Positions 59,974 to 64,000 of a stretch of DNA of 64,000 nucleotides are shown in pieces. The notes under the pieces were generated by a model. It was not told the origin of the DNA. It saw nothing but the letters and a program-made list of their open reading frames with translations, and made no database searches. Positions within the stretch are counted from its first letter, which is position 1. Each line of letters begins with the position of its first letter. A program made the translations under genes and the position numbers. The stretch is from Bosea vaviloviae. GTDB taxonomy: Bacteria; Pseudomonadota; Alphaproteobacteria; Rhizobiales; Beijerinckiaceae. The stretch is from the NCBI RefSeq assembly GCF_001741865.1, contig NZ_CP017147.1, positions 62,001-126,000 on the forward strand, in the 5' to 3' direction.

Positions 59974-61113
59974 ATGAAGCCGGTTTGGGCTATCGGGTTA
60001 ATGACCGGGACAGTTCTCGACGGGATGATCGACGTCGCGTCGATCCGCACCGATGGAGAGAATGTGGCGGAGTTCGGCCACTGGAAGCTGGCTCCGTACA
60101 AGACCGACATCCGTGCCCTGCTCGCGGCCGCGGTCGAGGCGGCGCTGGCCTGGCGCTTCGAAGGGCCGGAGCCCGCCATCTTCGCCGAAGCCGAGGCGGC
60201 ATTGACCCGGGCGCAGTCCGAGGCGGTGGCCGATTTCATGGCGGAGGCCGGCCTGACGCCGTCCGATGTCGCAGCTGTCGGCTTCCACGGGCAGACAGTG
60301 CTGCACCGCGCGCCCGAGCCCGGCCGGCATGGCGACACACGCCAACTCGGCGACGGGCGCCTGATGGCCGATAGGCTCGGCGTCGATGTCGTCTACGATT
60401 TCCGCACCGCCGACATGCGCGCCGGCGGCCATGGCGCGCCGCTCTCGGCGAGCTATCACGTCGCGCTGCTGCGCGGCATCAATGCGGGGCCCGAAACTGC
60501 CGCGCTGAACCTCGGCGGGGTCGGTAACATCACCTGGTGGGCCGGTGGCGAGGAGTTCCACGCCTTCGACACCGGGCCGGCCAACGGACCGATCAACGAC
60601 TGGATCATGCGCCACGGCAAGGGCGAGATGGATGTCGACGGAGCACTGGCGCTCAGCGGCACGGTCGATGAGGAGCGGCTCGCCCGCTTGCTCGACCACC
60701 CCTACCTGACCGCGCCCTATCCGAAATCGCTCGACCGCTACGATTTCACCGCCGACATGGCCGAGGGGCTTTCGCTGGCAGACGGGGCAGCGACGCTGAC
60801 CGCCTTCACCGCCGGCACGGTCGGGCGCTCGCTCGACCAGTTGCCGCAGCGGCCGACGAAGCTCATCGTCTGCGGCGGCGGGCGCAAGAACCCGGCGATC
60901 ATGGCGGCGCTGCCGAAGCGTGCCGGGGCCGAGGTCGTTCCAGCCGAAGCGGTGGGCTTCCGCGGCGATGCGGTCGAGGCCGAATGCTTCGCCTATCTCG
61001 CGGTCCGCGCTTTGCGCGGCATGCCGTTGAGCTTTCCCCTCACCACCGGCGTCGCCGGGCCGATGACCGGAGGGCAGATCGCGACCCGCCCGGCCAGCGC
61101 CAGGCGGGCCTGA
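59974..61113 (+). CDS. anmK: Anhydro-N-acetylmuramic acid kinase AnmK
   Basis: A 379-residue kinase that converts anhydro-MurNAc to MurNAc-6-P, feeding MurQ (gene at 47241). The ATP loop is [20 protein letters not shown], the Rhizobiales form of the SGTS-DG motif. Catalytic Asp-type [34 protein letters not shown] and [13 protein letters not shown] are present. ATG 59974 follows GGGAG with 8-base spacing; a GTG lies 9 bases upstream. It sits between the radical SAM gene and sufE, away from the other salvage genes. Confidence 0.93.
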   Translation: MKPVWAIGLMTGTVLDGMIDVASIRTDGENVAEFGHWKLAPYKTDIRALLAAAVEAALAWRFEGPEPAIFAEAEAALTRAQSEAVADFMAEAGLTPSDVAAVGFHGQTVLHRAPEPGRHGDTRQLGDGRLMADRLGVDVVYDFRTADMRAGGHGAPLSASYHVALLRGINAGPETAALNLGGVGNITWWAGGEEFHAFDTGPANGPINDWIMRHGKGEMDVDGALALSGTVDEERLARLLDHPYLTAPYPKSLDRYDFTADMAEGLSLADGAATLTAFTAGTVGRSLDQLPQRPTKLIVCGGGRKNPAIMAALPKRAGAEVVPAEAVGFRGDAVEAECFAYLAVRALRGMPLSFPLTTGVAGPMTGGQIATRPASARRA

Positions 61114-61166
61114 ACCGGCCTGACCAAGCCGTCTGCACGACCAACGTCATCAAGCCGGAGTCGGCC

Positions 61167-61637
61167 ATGACCATGCTCGACAGCCCGATCGAGGAACCCA
61201 TTGCCGAAGTCGCGGCGCGACTCGAAGCCGAGTTCGCCGCCTTCGCGGATTTCACCGAGCGGGTCGGGCATGTGCTCAGCCTCGGCCGCCGCCTGCCGCG
61301 TCTGGCGCCGGAGGATTGCTGCGAGGACAACCGCGTCAAGGGCTGCCAGTCGCAGGTCTGGGTCGTGGCCGAGCATGACGCCGATCAGGACCGCATGCGG
61401 CTCGCGCTGGATTCCGATGCGGTGCTGATGCGCGGCCTGCTCGCCATGCTGCTCAGGCTCTATGGCGATCGGCGGCCGGACGAGATCCTGGCCTACTCGC
61501 CCGAGGTGGTCGAGCGGCTGCTCGTCGGCCGCAGCCTCGCGCCAAGTCGCGCCAACGGGCTGTATCTGGTGGTCAAGCGCATCAGGGCGGCCGCAGCGGC
61601 CGCGTCGGGCGGGCGTCAGATGGCCCACCAACCATGA
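61167..61637 (+). CDS. sufE: SufE family sulfur acceptor protein
   Basis: A 156-residue protein that takes persulfide sulfur from a cysteine desulfurase. The active cysteine is in VKGCQSQVWVV (about Cys60), preceded by RRLPRLAPEDCCEDNR and followed by LLAMLLRLYGDRRPDEIL, matching SufE closely. The usual length is about 140. No desulfurase gene is present. Its stop overlaps the first possible start of the E1-like gene, so sulfur delivery to the E1/MoaD pair is an attractive reading (inference). CCGGAG precedes the ATG. Confidence 0.92.
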   Translation: MTMLDSPIEEPIAEVAARLEAEFAAFADFTERVGHVLSLGRRLPRLAPEDCCEDNRVKGCQSQVWVVAEHDADQDRMRLALDSDAVLMRGLLAMLLRLYGDRRPDEILAYSPEVVERLLVGRSLAPSRANGLYLVVKRIRAAAAAASGGRQMAHQP

Positions 61638-61678
61638 GCGGCAGCGCGCCAGGATCGCATGCAAGGAGGAGCGCCGGA

Positions 61679-62524
61679 ATGCCGATGCCCCAGACGCTGA
61701 GTCCCGAGGAGCTGCAATGGTATCGGCGGCAAACCGTGCTGCCGGAGATCGGCGTCTCCGGCCAGGAAAAGCTCAAGGCGGCCCGGGTCCTGGTGATCGG
61801 CGCCGGCGGGCTGGGCTCGCCGCTGCTGCTGTATCTCGCCGCGGCCGGCATCGGCACGCTGGGCATCGTCGATTTCGACTATGTCGAGATCTCCAACCTG
61901 CACCGGCAGATCCTGCATTCGGTCGAGCGGCTCGACATGCCCAAGACCGAGAGCGCCGAGAGGTCGCTGCGCGCGCTCAACCCGCATGTTGCGATCATCC
62001 GCCACGACATGCCCATCAGCGCGGAGAACGCGGCAGGGCTGGTGCGCGACTACGATATCGTCGCGGACGGCAGCGACAATTTCGCCACCCGGGACGCCGT
62101 GCATTCGGCCTGCCTTGCGGCACGGATCCCGCTGGTCAGCGCCGCGGTACAGCTCACCGACGGGCTGCTTACCACCTTCAAGGCCTATCTCGGCCGGCCG
62201 CACCCTTGCTACCGTTGCCTGTTCCCGGACGCGCCTCCGGCGGCGGTGACCCCGTCCTGCTCCGAAATCGGCGTGCTCGGCCCGGCGGTCGGCGCGCTCG
62301 GCTCGATGCAGGCCATCGAGGTGATCAAGGAGATCCTGGGCACGGGGCCGAGCCTTTCGGGCACGCTGATGATGTACGACGCCTGGCACTGCGCGCTCGA
62401 CGCCATCGCCCTGCCGCGCCGGGCGGGTTGCCTGACCTGCGAAGCGATCGCTCAGCCGCCCGTCACCGGCGGGAACAGCCCAACCTCGTCATCGGAGGCA
62501 AGCTCGTGCGAATTCTCGACGTAA
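61679..62524 (+). CDS. MoeB/ThiF/HesA family E1-like adenylyltransferase
   Basis: A 281-residue enzyme that adenylates the C-terminal glycine of a sulfur carrier. RRQTVLPEIGVSGQEKL, the ATP loop GAGGLGSP (about 42-49), VDFDYVEISNLHRQ, DGSDNFATR, zinc-binding CYRC and CLTC, and the loop cysteine in TPSCSEIGVLG are all as in MoeB. No rhodanese domain follows. The last 24 residues after CEAIA run over the 3' end of the opposite-strand MoaD gene and look like a read-through tail. ATG 61679 is taken for its AAGGAGG site; a 15-residue longer form from ATG 61634 is possible. Confidence 0.9.
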   Translation: MPMPQTLSPEELQWYRRQTVLPEIGVSGQEKLKAARVLVIGAGGLGSPLLLYLAAAGIGTLGIVDFDYVEISNLHRQILHSVERLDMPKTESAERSLRALNPHVAIIRHDMPISAENAAGLVRDYDIVADGSDNFATRDAVHSACLAARIPLVSAAVQLTDGLLTTFKAYLGRPHPCYRCLFPDAPPAAVTPSCSEIGVLGPAVGALGSMQAIEVIKEILGTGPSLSGTLMMYDAWHCALDAIALPRRAGCLTCEAIAQPPVTGGNSPTSSSEASSCEFST

Positions 62525-62703
62525 CGGCGATTGACGGTGAAGCGCATGCTGCCGCGCGCGTCGGCAATCTCGGCCAGGGCCGGATAGCGCGCCGCAAGAT
62601 GCCGCACGAGGTCGTCAACCGTCCGGCATTGCACCGGCAAGGCGATCTCCTCATTGGGGATGCCGGTCTTGGTGCGGAGCCAGGAGAAATAGGAAATTTT
62701 CAT
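62452..62703 (-). CDS. MoaD/ThiS family sulfur carrier protein
   Basis: An 83-residue beta-grasp protein ending in the essential Gly-Gly with no extra residues. The pattern is KISYFSWLRTKTG, a helix TVDDLVRHLAARYP, FTVNRRYVENSHELASDDEVGLFPPVTGG. This matches MoaD/ThiS-like proteins. It converges on the MoeB-like gene and overlaps it by 73 bases. No moaE, thiG or other partner is adjacent. The ATG at 62703 is chosen because a GGAG site precedes it and the fold starts there. Confidence 0.87.
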   Translation of the reverse strand: MKISYFSWLRTKTGIPNEEIALPVQCRTVDDLVRHLAARYPALAEIADARGSMRFTVNRRYVENSHELASDDEVGLFPPVTGG

Positions 62704-62828
62704 ATGGATCTCCATTTCCAAGCGTAATAAATTCTGATAGCGATGATTATGTCAATACAATTCTCCTTCATCAAACTAATATCTACAGTATTTCTATGGA
62801 ATCAGGCCAATAACTGAAGGATGAATTC
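62704..62828. promoter_or_regulatory. AT-rich divergent promoter region
   Basis: 125 bases clearly richer in A/T than the neighbourhood lie between the divergent moaD-like and CoA-transferase genes. Promoters for both must be here. GAAGGA at 62815-62820 is the ribosome site of the plus-strand gene. Confidence 0.5.
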
Positions 62829-64000
62829 ATGTCGGCATCGCTTGACGGGGTAAAGGTAATCGACCTCTCGCGCTATATTGCCGGGCCGTTCTGCGGTCAG
62901 CTTCTGGGCGATCTCGGCGCCGATGTGGTGAAGGTCGAACGCATCGACGGCGGCGAGGAGGGCCGGCGCGTCGGCGAGACGGTGGAGGGAGACACGCTGT
63001 TCTTTCTCTCTGCCAACCGCAACAAGCGCGGCTTCGCCATCGATTTCCGCGACAAGGAGGGCCAGGCGCTGCTCCGGCAGCTCGCCGCTACCGCCGACAT
63101 CCTGATCGAGAACTTCCGGCCCGGCACGATGGAGGCCATGGGGCTCGGCTGGGACGTGCTGAGCGCGCTGAATCCGCGCCTGATCATGGTGCGCATCTCA
63201 GGCTTCGGGCAGGAGGGGCCGCTCGCCCAGCATCCCTGCTTCGACGGCGCCGCCCAGGCTCAGTCCGGCGTCATGGCGATGACCGGACCGGCAGGCGGCG
63301 CGCCGACCATGGCGGGCGTCTTCGTCTGCGACTATTCGACCGCGCTCTACGGCGTTATCGGCACCCTCGCGGCGCTGCATGCGCGCGAGACCAGCGGCCG
63401 CGGCCAGGTCGTCGAGGCGACCCTGATGGATAGCGGCATGGCGCTGATGACCACGGCGATCCCGGAGCGCATCCTCTTCGGCCGCGAGCCGGAGCGCCTT
63501 GGCAACCGTGACCGCTACCTCTCGCCCTCGCACTGCTTCCGCAGCCGGGACGGCATCTGGATCTATATCGTTGCCGGCAACGACGTGCATTTCCCGCGGC
63601 TCGCCGCCGCGATGGGCCGGCCGGAGCTGGCGCAGGATGCGCGCTTCGCCACCTTCGTCGCCCGCAATGCCAATGTCGCCGAGCTGGAGGCGATCATCGA
63701 TGCCTGGGCGGCCGAGCGCGATGGCGAAGCCGTTCTCGAGATCATCCACGCGGCCGACATCCCCTGCGAGCGCGTCGCCACCATCGCCGACGTCATCGCC
63801 AATCCGCAGGTGGTGCATCGCAAGCAGATCGTCGACGTGCCTCACCCGGTGATGGGTTCAGTGCCGTTCCAGGCGCCTGCGGTGCGGCTGCATGGCACGC
63901 CCACCGTCATTCGCCGCGGCGCGCCCGGCCTCGGCGAGCACGGCGCCGAGATCCTGTCGGACTGGCTCGGCATGAGCACCCCCGAGATCGAACGGTTGCA
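62829..64000 (+). CDS. CaiB/BaiF family (family III) CoA transferase, 3' end outside window
   Basis: At least 390 residues are encoded, and the frame stays open to the window end. It begins SLDGVKVIDLSRYIAGPFCGQLLGDLGADVVKVE, the family hallmark, followed by LSANRNKRGFAIDFR, ENFRPGTMEAMGLGW, RISGFGQEGPLAQHPCFD and GRGQVVEATLMDSGMALM, where the catalytic Asp of the family lies. It moves CoA between carboxylic acids. The start at 62829 has GAAGGA 8 bases upstream; the nearer ATG at 62821 is in another frame. Confidence 0.9.
   Translation, partial: MSASLDGVKVIDLSRYIAGPFCGQLLGDLGADVVKVERIDGGEEGRRVGETVEGDTLFFLSANRNKRGFAIDFRDKEGQALLRQLAATADILIENFRPGTMEAMGLGWDVLSALNPRLIMVRISGFGQEGPLAQHPCFDGAAQAQSGVMAMTGPAGGAPTMAGVFVCDYSTALYGVIGTLAALHARETSGRGQVVEATLMDSGMALMTTAIPERILFGREPERLGNRDRYLSPSHCFRSRDGIWIYIVAGNDVHFPRLAAAMGRPELAQDARFATFVARNANVAELEAIIDAWAAERDGEAVLEIIHAADIPCERVATIADVIANPQVVHRKQIVDVPHPVMGSVPFQAPAVRLHGTPTVIRRGAPGLGEHGAEILSDWLGMSTPEIERL

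Noticed and set aside
59974..60050. Altered AnmK phosphate loop (MTGTVLDG) as a sign of an inactive or neofunctional kinase
   Set aside because: From memory this form is the usual one in Hyphomicrobiales AnmK proteins, and the other catalytic motifs are intact.
1..64000. CRISPR arrays, tRNA/rRNA genes, insertion sequences, prophage
   Set aside because: No regularly spaced repeats of CRISPR type, no cloverleaf-like or rRNA-like sequence, and no transposase, integrase or phage protein motifs were seen.

Overview
The window is GC-rich, densely packed DNA with many 1-4 base gene overlaps (ATGA, GTGA). It carries nested alphaproteobacterial intergenic repeats and reads as a chromosomal catabolic region of a Hyphomicrobiales (Rhizobiales) bacterium, possibly Bosea-like. 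The taxonomic guess is inference from gene content and repeat style. No rRNA, tRNA, CRISPR array, phage gene or insertion sequence was seen.

Layout. (1) 0.4-7.9 kb: a complete dipeptide ABC importer with two tandem DppA-type binding proteins followed by DppB, C, D and F. (2) 8-19 kb: a carbohydrate block. It holds an orphan binding protein, an AGE-family sugar epimerase, a six-gene minus-strand operon (ATPase, two permeases, binding protein, two Gfo/Idh/MocA oxidoreductases), and a divergent GntR-FCD regulator with mannonate dehydratase (uxuA). A perfect palindrome lies in the divergent promoter. (3) 19-23.5 kb: a ROK repressor divergent from nagB-nagA, then another orphan binding protein. 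(4) 23.8-34.4 kb: an NAD-dependent dehydrogenase, an Lrp regulator divergent from a saccharopine-dehydrogenase-like gene, an MlrC-type M81 peptidase, an amidohydrolase, a peptide importer without ATPases, and an aspartoacylase-like hydrolase. (5) 34.4-41.8 kb: AroM-like protein, OPT transporter, fused hydantoinase/oxoprolinase and its IclR regulator. (6) 42-49 kb: dgoA-dgoK-nagA on the minus strand, divergent from murA-nagK-murQ-gntR, a GlcNAc/MurNAc salvage cluster with a 22-bp operator-like palindrome between the arms.

(7) 49-64 kb is the least ordinary part. It begins with a GNAT gene and a second ATPase-less dipeptide permease pair. Divergent from these is a two-gene unit: a 93-residue ubiquitin-like protein whose Gly-Gly is followed by a 7-residue tail, and a 500-residue JAB (JAMM) peptidase fused to an E1-like adenylyltransferase. 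No E2 gene is present. Next come a second UTRA-type GntR regulator, a TIM-barrel isomerase, an acyl-CoA-dehydrogenase-like flavoenzyme, a DegT aminotransferase, a radical SAM/SPASM enzyme, anmK, sufE, a MoeB/ThiF-type E1, a convergently overlapping MoaD/ThiS-type protein, and a CoA transferase cut by the window end. Two separate E1/beta-grasp pairs plus SufE within 11 kb suggest adenylate/thiocarboxylate chemistry, either protein modification or sulfur transfer into a small molecule.

A GntR-like half-site, (A/T)TTGGTA(T), recurs in the promoters of regions 2, 4, 6 and 7 and may tie amino-sugar salvage to the unusual cluster. Several 15-18 bp tandem duplications and a repeat family that supplies the TAG stop codon of adjacent genes are also noted.
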